A stretch of 64,000 nt of DNA from Papaver somniferum (lineage: Eukaryota; Streptophyta; Magnoliopsida; Ranunculales; Papaveraceae). The notes below the pieces were generated by a model. The model was given only the letters and a program-made list of their open reading frames with translations, was not told the origin of the DNA and did not search any database. Positions 11,499-22,625 of this stretch are shown piece by piece. The position numbers were made by a program, and so were the translations under genes. The stretch lies in the NCBI RefSeq assembly GCF_003573695.1, contig NW_020650859.1:806001-870000 (forward strand). The letters are read 5' to 3'. The stretch's first letter is position 1; each line of letters starts with the position of its first letter.

Positions 11499-12319
11499 AT
11501 TAGCGTTCCCCATTGAAACCCTAAAGTTCAGTAAGAGAAGGGATAATGCGCAGAAGAAGAAGAGAAATATGGAGAGAGAGAGTTAAGGTTTTGTGCCGAG
11601 AAACGCAATGAAACGGTTCTGTTTGTTTTTGTTTAGTGTGAAGTTCCTCGGCCTATTTTAACCTAACCACACGGAGCTGATTCAAGCCAACTATGTCGAC
11701 CTATTCAGGTTGACTGGAGAGTTGTGTGGGTCAACCATAAAATCCCACTTGAGACCTGGGAGTGATAACATGGTGATAATGGTGATTAAAGCACGGGAAC
11801 AAGATTTTCTCACAGAAAGCTTATAGTTGTCCGTACAGAGAAACACGTTAGTTCATACGTGCAGACTAAGCACATTAAGCATGTGACTGTTTTATCCTGC
11901 CCCACTGACAGACTTAACCTGCACTGCTTCACAGGGATATCTTCTAATCTTATGCAGCTATGCTTTTAGGGAGAAGAGTGCCACGCAATAGCAAAATCAT
12001 CTTTGCAAAGTTTCAACATCCAAGAAAACAACCCATTGCTGTTCCTTTAATAACTATCTTGATGAAACTTTTGTGCTCTCTATTCCGTATCTTTAAAAAA
12101 CAAATTGGTTCTGCAATTAGCAGTTTAGCAAACTGTTTGCAGGCTCCTGTGAAAGTATATATCACATGATGAAACGTCTAAATAGACAATTAAGACTGGT
12201 TTAGAGGAGGACTAACAACAAAGAATTTGATAGTGGATCATCATATTATCAAGAGAAGCATTTCTGTAACCCCGTCCTATCCATGAAATTTAGTACAATT
12301 TTAAGAAAGAATTTGATAG

Positions 12320-12752
12320 TAAATCATCATCTTATCAACTGGTGGAAGGTGCACAACCCTCATAGGCGGACTTGTATAGGGTCAAGTGGGGTATTTTGGT
12401 TGCCGGTGTATGGGTAGCGATAATTGTAAGTGTTGACCCCTCTAAATTTCTTTGACACCTCAATTGACCCTTCTATAATACTTTAGAAACTCAATTGATC
12501 CTTCTAAATTTCTTCAGAAGTTTATTTGTCACAACAATTATTAAGATTTCTTTGGAAACTAATTTTTACTCTCTTTTTAGAATTTTGTTTGTGAAAATCA
12601 TTACTAGGATCATGTATCAGGCTTGTTACTTGATGTTTAGAACTGGTACAAAATTTAGAATAGCCCTAAAATTTCGGGGGGCCTTCGCCCGCCAACTATG
12701 TTACAGCTTTGACTCAGTGAAATAGATTTCTAGGTCCGCCACTGACAACCTA
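12320..12752. mobile_element. Insertion with GGCGGA/TCCGCC ends
   Basis: Present here but absent at the matching point of the paralogous locus near 25010-25020. The ends carry 'ataggcggacttg' and 'taggtccgccactg' in inverted orientation, like the GTGGCGGA-type termini of small plant DNA transposons. The open frame at 12495-12725 is not recognisable. Exact ends and target duplication were not resolved. Confidence 0.5.
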
Positions 12753-12999
12753 AATTGCAAGATAAAATCAGTATCCAAATGCAACCAAAAAAAGAGAGCA
12801 ATGAAGTTGACGATACGTAGATGACCTGTCCAGAGTCGACACAAAGAGAGTAACAAAGCTGAATCCAAATATCAGTGCTTAGTGCGGTGTTGTTTTTTTT
12901 TTTGATTTGTAAACAATATGGTGCTCAGTGCGGTGCCAAGTAAGGTGAGACACCAGGCGATGACGATGTATCAATTAAGCATCCTTTATTGTTTCTAAT

Positions 13000-15150
13000 G
13001 TGGACGTAGTGAAATTTTGTATTCGACACAGTGACATTGTTTCCAAGACTAAATTAACGGACAAATTCAAGCTGATTTGAGTCATTTGACCTTACGCATT
13101 GTTCCCACTACTCAGATCCTCCGTTATGTTAAGGGTTTGGGAACTAACTGTACCATCCAGATAATTGTCCCTTGAGCTTTAGGTCCTTCAAATTGAGCCT
13201 TCATAGCTCCGCTACTAAGTAACTTGCAGTATTCCATGACTAAAATGATTGCAGAATCACCGAGACTTATCAGAATTTTTTATCATAATTAACAATAAAA
13301 ATTTAAAAACATAGCAGTAGATGAGAATATATCTATGATTACTTGTTATCATTCGAGTCTGCACGTACCAATTATATATATATTGCCATTTTCACATACG
13401 AACCAAATACATCAAGAAGCCGCAAATACAACTTAATGAAGCAACAAATTATTAGATTTCAACTAGTTATGAGAAAATGGAAATACTGGATTGATCTTTA
13501 GTTTCTTCCAAAAACTAATTACCGGGACCTAAAAAACCATCATTATATTTTTTACCTGATTATCCACTTCCAGTCTAGAATTAGAATCATTGGTAAGAAA
13601 ACATCTTTTCGAACGGAAAATCTTTATCTTCTTCACTTTTACCAAAGTAGCCACCATCTCGACGAATGCTCCAAAAACAATCACCTAAACAATGTCTGTC
13701 ATAGTCCCTCCAAGTTTTGTAAGCAAAAAACTCCATTATGTGGTTCTTTTTTTCATTAGGATCATACCAACTTGAATCGCAATTAAATTTAGTTGACCTC
13801 ATCAAATTAATTTTGAATGTCCAATAGAAATTTTGTTTGTAATATAGGGTATGCTCACCGAGATCATTTTCACTTGATTTGCAATGGATTTTGAAAGCTA
13901 TGTCTGGATCTATATCATTTTGCACGGTAACAATCTTTTTGCTCCAAACAAGATCAAAACTACCATCAACTGATTGTGCATAGAATAACGATAAAGTAAG
14001 AAGAATAAAGAAGATGGTTGAAGCTGATCCTAAAACTAGGAACGATGATTTTGGCATTATAATTGAAACTGGAATCGGCCTTGAAAATGAAAACCAGGGA
14101 TAATGGTAATGGTTACTTCTTTCTTTCTTTTTTTCATAGTGTTTTATAGCCACAGGGTTCAGAGTTACCAAACATATAGCGTGTCAACATATTGTGTCAA
14201 CATATTACTTCATTAGAATCTTATTTATGTAAATTGGGGTTGTACGAGATTTCTTATTATGGTTGTTTTATTATAGTGAATGTAATTGGTAAAGTTAATG
14301 GAGGAAATAAAATATTTACTAACAACTCTTTTATATTTTCATGACAATTTACTGCATATTTGTAATGTATGCTCTTGCTCATGACAATTTACTATAAAAC
14401 CGGTGTTACTATCATATTTTCTTTTTTTTCATGAATTTTATCAAGATATTTGGTGTCACCATAAAATGTCATATTTTAACAAGATTTTTTTTTATTTTTT
14501 TCTTTTTTGATACCCTAAATTAGTGGTCCCTAGACTACATCCAAACTCCTTAAATTGGAGTGAATTTTGACAATTACAGGGTTCGAATCCCTACCTCCGC
14601 AGTGGGAGGGAGCATAAATTGTCATTTAATGTTGCCAGAGTCGCACATAGCAAAATCCGTAAAGTTGGGCATCTGTTTTAATACATCACCATGACAGTTT
14701 TATTTCTATCATAACAAAAATTGACTCGTATCTTCAAGGTCGGACTAAATCAGTAGTAGCTCATCATTTTAAAAAAAATAATTGAAAATACGGGTTAAGT
14801 TTGCAAGAAATAGTTTATGGGTCTAAATGGCACCAATGGGACGACAATTTGTGTAACACTTAACGCAGGGATCCATATTATGCGTCTGCTTGGAAATTTA
14901 GGACCATTTCCAATAGTGTTAGTACATCAAGGCAAGTTTATTAACGAATATTCTCAACACCGAATCAATTACTATAAATGATTATTAAAGAGAGTGATTT
15001 CGTTCATATTTTTGCATTAGAAAGTGATTTAGGACATATGTTAGGCAAAGAAAGTGTTTGATAGTTCGCTTATCCAGTTTAATAGTTAAATAATAGACAA
15101 ACTTGGTTAAGACTGCTTTGAAATTTATGGCTCTGGGCCAAACCCCCTTT
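13000..15150 (-). repeat. Segmental duplication block 2 (SPH-bearing, inverted)
   Basis: Reverse complement of the segment type seen at 1780-3727 and 41025-43985. The outer end near 15115-15145 (aagactgctttgaaatttatgg, ctgggccaaacccccttt) matches 41035-41085 in reverse complement, and the inner end near 13000-13130 matches 43860-43985. The site 14968-14972 (attac) is the empty target for the copia element found in block 3. A tRNA T-arm-like word at about 14578 is not part of a tRNA. Confidence 0.85.
13587..14057 (-). CDS. S-protein homologue (plant self-incompatibility S1 family), intact
   Basis: A single-exon gene of 156 codons. I chose the ATG at 14057 because it begins the hydrophobic secretion signal (MPKSSFLVLGSASTIFFILL, cleavage expected near residues 27-32). 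The frame is open further upstream, but those residues (NPVAIKHYEKKK...) are not signal-like. The mature part is about 125 residues, the usual size for the family, with WSKKIVTVQNDIDPDI, FKIHC and LYYKQNFYW. Four cysteines lie at about 59, 93, 123 and 127, the last two in CLGDCFWSIRRDGGYF, which matches the family's C-terminal signature. The product should be a small secreted disulphide-bonded protein. Papaver PrsS, a member, is the stigma self-incompatibility determinant; most relatives have no known role and nothing here shows this is an S-locus allele. Two broken copies lie at 2296 and 43041. A broken F-box gene lies downstream on the same strand. Confidence 0.92.
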   Translation of the reverse strand: MPKSSFLVLGSASTIFFILLTLSLFYAQSVDGSFDLVWSKKIVTVQNDIDPDIAFKIHCKSSENDLGEHTLYYKQNFYWTFKINLMRSTKFNCDSSWYDPNEKKNHIMEFFAYKTWRDYDRHCLGDCFWSIRRDGGYFGKSEEDKDFPFEKMFSYQ

Positions 15151-15861
15151 ACAGTTCCGCTCATTTGCACCAAAACAATGCTTCTCAAAGCTGCAAACAA
15201 CTCGGCCTCTATGCTTGCTGTATTATTTGCATTGGGAAACGTTCTGAAGCATTACCAAAAACAAACAAGTTTCCTTTTGGGATTCATAACGTAAATACAA
15301 AGTGAATGCTCGAAATAGGCTGTCGTAAGTCAACTTCAACCAGTGCACTTGCATAATATCCAGCCTCTCGCTTTAAAGTTATATCATCAACCTTAATTCG
15401 TGTGCAAATTGCTTTACCAATCTGCAAAAGTGTATTCTGCTTCCAGTTCTATGCACAAGCTGTAGATGTTTTCTGAGATTTTAGGTTAAAGCTTGGTTCC
15501 GATTATTTAATTTTTAAAATCTTAATTCACTAACCTCGCCAGATATGTTCCCATTGTCGGAAATTCTTAATTCACTGATCTTGGGGACATATTTTTGAGT
15601 ATATATATTAGGTGTTACTAGACATTTTGCTCAACAAATTATAAACGTATTTATCAGGTTGGCTCCCTATGCAGATGAAGTTTTAGTGGACTTGTTCTTA
15701 GGTTCAAGGAAGGGTGGCTTCAGAATGAACCACACAAAACACATGATGTACTGATAATTTAGAAATGTTGAGGAGGAATAGTTGCATAAGTACAAATTAA
15801 TCAAAGCTCTCTGTCTGAGAGCTTCTATTTCCATTTTACTTTCTTTTGAGAAGGTATTAAA
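15151..15861. other. Spacer between SPH block 2 and the CACTA element
   Basis: No coding sequence recognised. Its end at 15859-15861 (AAA) is the target duplication of the CACTA transposon. Confidence 0.45.
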
Positions 15862-17264
15862 CACTACAAGAAAACATGGCTTAAACGACCAAAATCTTAG
15901 CAAGAGCCTGAAGTTTTGGTCGCTTTAATGGTTAAGCAACCAAGTTTGCAACCAACAGATAGTTTACTCGCTGTAAATTTATTTCCACTGTTTTCAAGCG
16001 ACCAATAAAGGTGTATGATTGCTCCATCACTTTTTCAAGTTATCCACAACAACTACAAAAATACTTGAGTCGCTACTTGCTTTGAGCCATCATAGGGCAG
16101 CAATTCAAAAAATATTTGGTTGGTATAATCCTATCTCAGCTACCAATAGTCTTAGCCACCACTCTATCAAAGAGAAGTCATATCATACAATTGGTGATTT
16201 ATTTACTAAGTTTTTTCTTTTGGCCATTCTAAATACGCTCATGTAACTAATAAAAAGAATTAGTTTGTTGGTGAGTAAGATTTATCTTAATTAAGGATAC
16301 ATGAATCCCAAGCTAGCAAATGATTTGTACCTCTCGATGATGTTCCAAAAAAAATAAATGAATGGTAGTAAAACCGATCCAGAGAAAATGAATGGTAAAT
16401 TTTCTAAAATAAGGATATCATCCCATTGAAATGTTGTTGGCTGTTAGGTGTTACCTTGCCATTGTACCATTTGGTCCCAGTTCAGCAAACAATTTTTTCA
16501 AGCTAACACGTGAAGGATATAAAAGCAGTCAACTAGTCAACTACTAAGTTTTTATTGGGACCGAAATATTAGTGGCTCTTAGATGGAATAACTTCTTTAC
16601 AAAAAGTGGTGGAATTTTGCCGCCAGAAAGTCCCCTTTAATTCAAAACAATTAAATTTTGCTGCCCAGAAAGTTTTCTAATTCAAAATGAACTTGTGGTC
16701 GTCGGATAAAGTTGGCAATCCGTATGAGGTTTCCTTTTGGATTAATATCCGTGGATTATACATTTTAGTTTCCTATTGGTTAGATTAATGTCGTAGGGAC
16801 ATGATTGTTATCCTAGTTTCCTATTGGTCCGATTAATGGCATACGGATCATGATTGTTATTCTACTTTTCTATTGGTCGGATTAGTATCATACGGATTAC
16901 AAAAATTAACGGACGGTGTAGATTCATTTTAGCATGCTCATACAAATTGGAAAGTTTGTGTGTTTCTCTTTGTGCTAGTTCAAACTTGTGTATTCGATTT
17001 TATTATCAACTTTTGATACGAAAAAAATCAAAAAATGTATCAATAAATTTAGGATATTATTATCGACATTCAGTTATAAAAAAATTCCGAAAAATATATG
17101 GGAATGTAGCAGGAAAATGAGAAAATGATTTTTCTTTGTGCTTTCTCTTTGTCAGTTTGTGCTTTCTCTTTGTGCTTCAGATTTGAATTTCGACTAATCA
17201 CATAGGTCATGAAGCAATTTTGAGTAGTCATACTGGTCATGAATTTCACATGTGGTGTAACGGC

Positions 17265-17570
17265 AAGCTATGAACCAAGAAGCTCCAGGAGGGTTCGGAC
17301 TTCAAACTTATGAGGATACATCATCGAAATCGATAAATATAATGCTCAGTGTCGATTTGAACTACAAATGTGGTATAACGACAAACAAATTAAGAACCAA
17401 GAAGCTCCGGGAGGGTTCTGACATCAAACTTAGCATGATACATCACGGAATCGATAAATATGAAGCTCAGTGTAGATTCGAACTTCAGATGTGGTATAAC
17501 GACATACAAACTATGAACCAAAAAGCTCCGGGAGGGTTCTGACTTCAAATTTAGCAGGATACATAATCAA
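17265..17570 (+). repeat. Tandem repeat, unit about 121 bp, 2.5 copies
   Basis: Units beginning near 17272, 17394 and 17515 share 'gaaccaagaagctcc.ggag' and 'gtggtataacgaca'. They lie just inside the left arm of the MULE-like element. A frame at 17270-17542 reads through the repeats but looks fortuitous. Confidence 0.75.
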
Positions 17571-17574
17571 AATC

Positions 17575-17960
17575 GATGAATCCAACCATTCACGAGTAAT
17601 ATTCCTCAGGAATATTCTCAGTAACCTTAAACACACATATATTCGTCAACTTCGAGAAAGAAACTCGCTCCGAGATTGAAACCTGACCAGGAGCGGACTA
17701 CTATAAATCTGATAGTTCCAAAAAGACGATGAATCGAACAATTTACGGGTAGTATTCCACGGTAATATTCTCAGAAACCTTAAACACATACAAATTCGTC
17801 AACTTTGAGAAAGAAATTGACTCTGAGATTGAAACCTGGCCAGGAGCGGATTACTATAAGTCTGAGAGTTCGCAAAAACGATGAATCCAACCATTTATGG
17901 GTAAGATTCCATGGCAATATCACAAGCACTCATATGCCTAAGGAAAATTCCACGAATTAC
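17575..17960 (+). repeat. Tandem repeat, unit about 152 bp, 2.4 copies
   Basis: Units start near 17575, 17728 and 17880 with 'gatgaatc.aac.att.acg' and share 'gaaacctg.ccaggagcgga'. They follow directly on the 121-bp repeats and complete the interior of the MULE-like element. Confidence 0.75.
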
Positions 17961-20111
17961 AACTAACTGAAAGTTCTAACACAAACCCAATATTAGAATT
18001 AATGATTAGAACAAGAATACAAAAAGAAATCAGAGTTCAGTGAGATATTTATATTTGGATATTTGTTTACATTGATGATAACATGAGAAAGGCGGAGTCC
18101 AAGAAAAATTGAGTGACTGAATGATATCAGGTAAGATGACGAATAACAAGCGAAAGTGAAGTTGATGATATTGGGTATGAATTGATAGATAACCAAAATT
18201 ACTTCATGACCAATGCGAATAGTCGAAATTCAAACCGTAAGCACAAAGAGAAAGCACAAAAACACAAAGAAACATACCAATTATCGAATTCATTTTTCAT
18301 TTTCCCAATTCATTCTTATACATTTTTTGGATTTGTTTATATCAGAATGTCGATAACAATGTGCTAAATTTATTAATATTTTTCCTGGATTTTTTTTATG
18401 TCGAAGGTTGATAATTAAACCGAAAACATGAGTTCGTATTAACACAAAGAGAAAGCACAAAGAAAACACACTTGCCTTGATCCGTATGACACTCTTTACT
18501 TAAATCTATACCGTCCAAATATTTTCACAATCCGTATGACCCCATCCTACCACATCTTATCTGTTCAAATTATTTTAGATAAAACGATTTTTTTTTCTCT
18601 CACTTATCTTCATTCACTTCTCTCGTCTCTCATCTTCCCCTCCCTCAGAAAAAAAAAACCTTAACCCAAGTTTCGTTAGCTTCAATTGCTTCGAATCTTC
18701 ATCACAGAACTCGATTCTTCCATCTCTATATTTCAGTAAAAAATCATCTCTAATCTTCCCCGAAGACTCTCAATTTCATTTCCTACATATTCCTTTGAAC
18801 AATTCCACAAAACCTTAATTCATTGATTTCCTAAATCCCTGATTCTCTTTTCGATTTCATACTGAATCCTCACAAACCCTAGCTTTAGTTCAAGTGGAAA
18901 CCCTTAATTTCATCACTGATTTCTCTATTTTACTTCATCTTGAACTCATCCCCAAAACCCTAATTTATATCATCGGATTTACATGTTCTTCTGGTTCTGA
19001 ATCAAATCAAGTACTCGTATTAACACCACCTCTAATAGACACACCTAGATCATTCCCTACCTCTCTTAATCTAAAAAGATATCTATTTCATATTCTGACA
19101 ATGTTTATGATGCTACTGATCGAGAAAAGATGGAAGAACTGATCTCGTTGATGTTGTAGAAGATGAATCTGTAATGGAATTAGGGAATTGATGTCTGTAA
19201 GATTTCAAGAAACAAGGGTTTGAGGTGAACTTGAGATGAAGTGAAGATTTAAGGGTTTGATGTCTGTTTTGTTGATGTAGATTACGTTGAGGGGTGCAAC
19301 AAAATCAAAAGATTAAGGGTTTGATGCCTGTCTTGTTGATGTAGATTACGTTGAGATGAAGTGAAGATTTAAGTGAAATTGATGTCTGTTTTTTTGATGT
19401 ATATTATGTTGAGGGGTGCAAAGTGGAAAACTCTTACATTGACAGCTCTGACGAGGTTCTCTCATTTTGATTTGGTTGATTTTGATTATAGAAATTTAAT
19501 TTTTGATTTCTAATTTTGTAATGATTCTGTAATTGTTGGTGTAAAGGGGTTTGTAAACAGGGGAAACCAAGTGGAGGAGGATATAAAGAAGGGGATTTGA
19601 AGAAGGTGGAAAAGAGGGTAGAGAAAATGGAAGATGAATTACAGAGGAGGGAAGAACAAGTAGAAGTTGGTTCGTTTTCTAATATGTTCTTAATCGAATT
19701 AGAGTTGAATAACATGCTCCCAAAGGATTTGAAGTATCTTGTCTTTTGATTTTGTTAATTTTGGGCTTAATTTACTGTACTCAATTGATTTTCCTTTTTA
19801 GGTCTGTTTAGGTTATGTATTTTAAGAGACTCTGGGTATGGAATTTTTATTGAAGTAATAATTTCTGCTGGATGAAGATGCATCGATCACTCATATCTCT
19901 TTGTAGAATGCAGGTTAATTGAAGGAGAAATGAACCAAGAAATAATTTCTTATGATGAAGGATGCTTCCCCAATGATGAAATGATGTTAATCCCAGTAAT
20001 TGGATTCTTTGCACTTGGTAGCCATGTAAGATCTTTACAAATTAGTAAACTTTGTTCTATAATCTCGTTAAACGAACCTAAAGCATTAACATTGTGTTTA
20101 ATTTCTTTCAG

Positions 20112-20283
20112 GAGAATGAGCAGAGTGCCCTCTTTGCTACGATGGTCTGCAGTTCTTCTACAAAGAGAATTATTACTGCAAAAGACCATTCTTCAGTCAG
20201 CTTAACATTGGTCATATTGATGACAGTGGTATCTATTACTAGACATTTATCCCTTTTTCCCTAGTGGTTTCGTCGTTGCCCAG
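20112..20283 (+). pseudogene. Ribosomal protein S21 (eS21) exon fragment
   Basis: An exon-like piece bounded by an acceptor (ttaatttctttcag) and a donor (CAG|gtaattg). It begins ENEQ, then CSSSTKRIITAKDHSSVS and, after a one-base frame change near 20195, VQLNIGHIDDSGIYY, then remnants of the FTTFAL.GFVRAQ end. This matches eukaryotic 40S protein eS21 (CSATNRLITAKDHASVQ.NIGH.D..GIYTG). A TAG interrupts it after GIYY and the middle of the N-terminal part is diverged. Flanking splice signals show it derives from genomic DNA, not cDNA. It lies inside the CACTA element, so transposon capture is the simplest explanation. No other RPS21 exon was found. Confidence 0.75.
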
Positions 20284-21524
20284 GTAATTGTTGTCATTGT
20301 GCTGTTAATTCTAATTGAGTTAATCTTTATTAGGATTTGAGCTAGCTAGTTATGGAGAACTTTTGAAGGTGCATTGTGAGGTTTGATGGCTTTATAGATG
20401 AGAATCCATTATCTCCTGATTATAATTATGTGAATCACTTCCTTCATGCTACAGCCTAATCCCTCACGGTGCTTTTGATTCCTTTCATGACGTTATTAGA
20501 GTATGAGTACTCCATCAAGATCCCAATGATGAATGATCAGAGAGGAACTTAAACACAAGAATGATGGAAGTATGAATCTCTTATCATGAGCTTGGTGCTA
20601 CAAAGTCGAAGGAGTGTTCATCTTTTATTTAAAAAATTAAGGAAATTGTAATCATCATTTTTTAAAGAAATGATTGGTTAGTATTTTTGATCTTTTTGTT
20701 CGTGTAAAGATTGTCTTTTTTTTTAAGAAATGATGTAAATTGATCTATGTGATATAATAAAACTTGATTCAGTTTTTAATTTGGTTCATAATTTGTTTTA
20801 GTATCAATTTTAATTATAAGTTTCATTTTAATTTCAATTTGGGATTTATCTAAATCGAAATCGGCTAGATACTTCCGGGCAAAAAGTTTGGTAGCTCAAA
20901 AATGTAAGCGACCAAACTTCAGGTTCACTTGTTCTAATATGGTTGGTCTATATATGAAGCGATCAGTGTTTCACTTGTTGTATTTTGGTTGGTCTAGCTT
21001 TAAAGCGATCATTGTTTTGCTTGTTGTATTTTGGTTGGTCTAGCTTTAAAGCGATCACTATTTTGCTTGCTCTAGGAAGGTCGGTCTAGCCATGAAGCAA
21101 TTAAGAAAAAAGACGCTATGTGATAATTGCTTGATTACTAAAGCGATTGCCTAGCTGCTCTAGACTTGTAGAAATCCCACCTTTTGCAACTCGAGAGCGA
21201 GAGCCAAATTAAGTCGCTTTAAGGGTTAGAGCGACTCAATATGGGCTTTTCCAACCAAAAATGACTGGTCGCTTAATCCAACTTTTCTTGTAGTGAAATC
21301 TTTCTTAGATATACCTAAAATGCCTCAGAATCAGATTTATGAGCCAAATAACACGTACGAAAAATGAAAAACTAACGATCTGATTAGGGCCGAGACAGAC
21401 CCAAACAAACAAGGAGTTATCCACGGGATACTGTACTTAGGGTTATGAGTCCCGTGACATATTAAAAAGAATTTGACTTGCTTTGATTATAATTTAACAA
21501 CAAACCCTAAAACCCTAATTGATG

Positions 21525-21894
21525 CTCCCTCCGTCCCACCATTAAGTGACCTATTTTATTTTAGATTTTGTCCCACTAATAAGTGACCTATATCACTAAA
21601 CAATGAGATATTTCTAAAATTATCCTTTTACTTAATTATAAAAAATATAAGAAATGTGCATAATTTGATAGGCATGTTTATATTCGTTACGTAGGTGTTT
21701 TAAAATGCTTTTCAATGATATGAAGTTTACAAACATCCGTGGAGTAGTTTGAGAGATAAATCATTTTTAAATTTCACTTGTTATTATCCATAAGGGTATG
21801 ATTGTAAAAAATGCTTAAAAAATACTCATTTCCTTGCTTGCCTTAAAAATTGTGCAAACTTGAACTAGTTCACTTAATAGTGAGACGAAGGGAG
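21525..21894. mobile_element. Stowaway/mariner-like MITE, 370 bp
   Basis: The ends CTCCCTCCGTCCCACC and GTGAGACGAAGGGAG are inverted repeats; inside each, 'attaagtgacc' pairs with the 'cacttaat' side. TA follows the right end; the left neighbour is TG, so one base of the TA duplication may have mutated. No coding sequence. Confidence 0.75.
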
Positions 21895-22377
21895 TATTTA
21901 GCACCAAACCCTAAACCCCTATTTGATTCTTCTTTTACTTCGTTCGCTCGTCTAAACTCTCTACCTCGAGCACCGTCATAAACCACAATCGCATGTAAAT
22001 TGATGATAGGTAATGGTTTCGTATGGGAAAGTGGTGGAAGAACAATAAGTCAATAACCCATCTTAACCATGGGAGCATGATGGTATTTCCTCTCGAAAAT
22101 GTTCTGTTCTACAGGTATTATGCCTCAACAGAAGCTATTGGGTTATCGTTGAACATGAGATTTTAGAAAATCTTTCAACTTTATAGATTGGTTATCGGCA
22201 GTATGACATGAGATTCTAATTTTCATATTCTTGCAGGAAAAGTTTACAAACCAACAGGTGTTTAATGAACTCTTATTATTTTATCAAGTTTAAGACCGCA
22301 TAGATGAAGCAAAAGCTAACCCGTACAAAGGAATGGCTGTGCAGGCACTCTTCCTCGGATGATTTCATGGTATTATA

Positions 22378-22625
22378 CTCCCTCCGTATTATTTTAGACG
22401 AAGTGAAAGTATTTTCACACCGATTAAGAAAATGGTAATTTTTTCCATATATATCCTTTAATAATAATTGTTAAAATATTTAAATTTCCTAATTTTTTGT
22501 TCCTTGTTTAAAGTGGTTGATTCCAGTGCAGGGCCAAATTAAGAAAGCTTGAAATTATGTAAACCTTCGTCTATTTTGGTACTAGAAAAAACCCCTTCCC
22601 CATCATTTAAAGTAGGATGGAGGGA
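22378..22625. mobile_element. Stowaway/mariner-like MITE, 248 bp
   Basis: Ends CTCCCTCCGTATTA and TAGGATGGAGGGAG, with TA on both sides (22376-22377 and 22626-22627), as expected for the Tc1/mariner superfamily. Non-coding and different in sequence inside from the MITE at 21525. Confidence 0.85.

Larger units (their letters stand above)
10895..12960 (-). repeat. Inverted F-box segment, paralogous to 24840-25900
   Basis: Read on the minus strand this segment matches the plus-strand locus at 24840-25900. Shared landmarks are 'caccgcactgagcacc', the 'ctgactctg.acaggtcatct' region, 'ttgtactaaatttcatggat', the 'gcacaggagcctgcaaacag' stretch, the leader 'gggtttcaatggggaac', and the F-box start. 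It contains two insertions absent from the partner (11103-11387 and about 12320-12752). It lies directly beside SPH block 2 on the same strand, so block 2 and this F-box segment may have moved together. Confidence 0.85.
16888..18539. mobile_element. MULE-like element with inverted repeats of about 370 bp
   Basis: The left arm (16888-17255) and right arm (about 18175-18539) are long imperfect inverted copies. Shared words are 'tcatacggatt', 'ggacggt.tagatt', 'ctttgtgctttctctttgtg', 'tgaatttcgact' and 'ggtcatgaag.aattttg'. The interior holds two families of tandem repeats and no transposase. Long terminal inverted repeats fit the Mutator-like superfamily. A 9-bp target duplication was not found at these ends. 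Just outside the left arm, 16690-16887 has three to four diverged copies of a unit with 'cctattggtc.gattaatg', so the true left end may lie further out. Confidence 0.65.
15862..21295. mobile_element. CACTA (En/Spm) transposon, about 5.4 kb, non-autonomous
   Basis: The ends are CACTACAAGAAAACATGG at 15862 and the inverse CTTTTCTTGTAGTG ending at 21295, flanked on both sides by the 3-bp duplication AAA (15859-15861 and 21296-21298), as this superfamily makes. Subterminal repeats of the type 'aagcgaccaaa' and 'ttggttggtctagctttaaagcgatca' fill 20890-21240 and recur in short form at 15880-16010. No transposase (TNP2 or TNPD) is recognisable inside, so it depends on a relative in trans. It carries a MULE-like element with long inverted repeats and an exon of ribosomal protein S21. 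The 18560-19130 part looks like a pyrimidine-rich 5' leader of a captured gene, product unknown. Confidence 0.9.

Noticed and set aside
14575..14600. GGTTCGAATCC, a tRNA T-arm-like word
   Set aside because: No acceptor, D-arm or anticodon arm could be built around it; it lies in the flank of SPH block 2.
19434..19715. 93-codon minus-strand open frame
   Set aside because: Opposite to GA-rich sequence in the CACTA element; serine/leucine-rich composition only.
21481..21925. aaccctaa words as an interstitial telomere
   Set aside because: Only a few scattered copies around a MITE; no tandem run of the plant telomere repeat.
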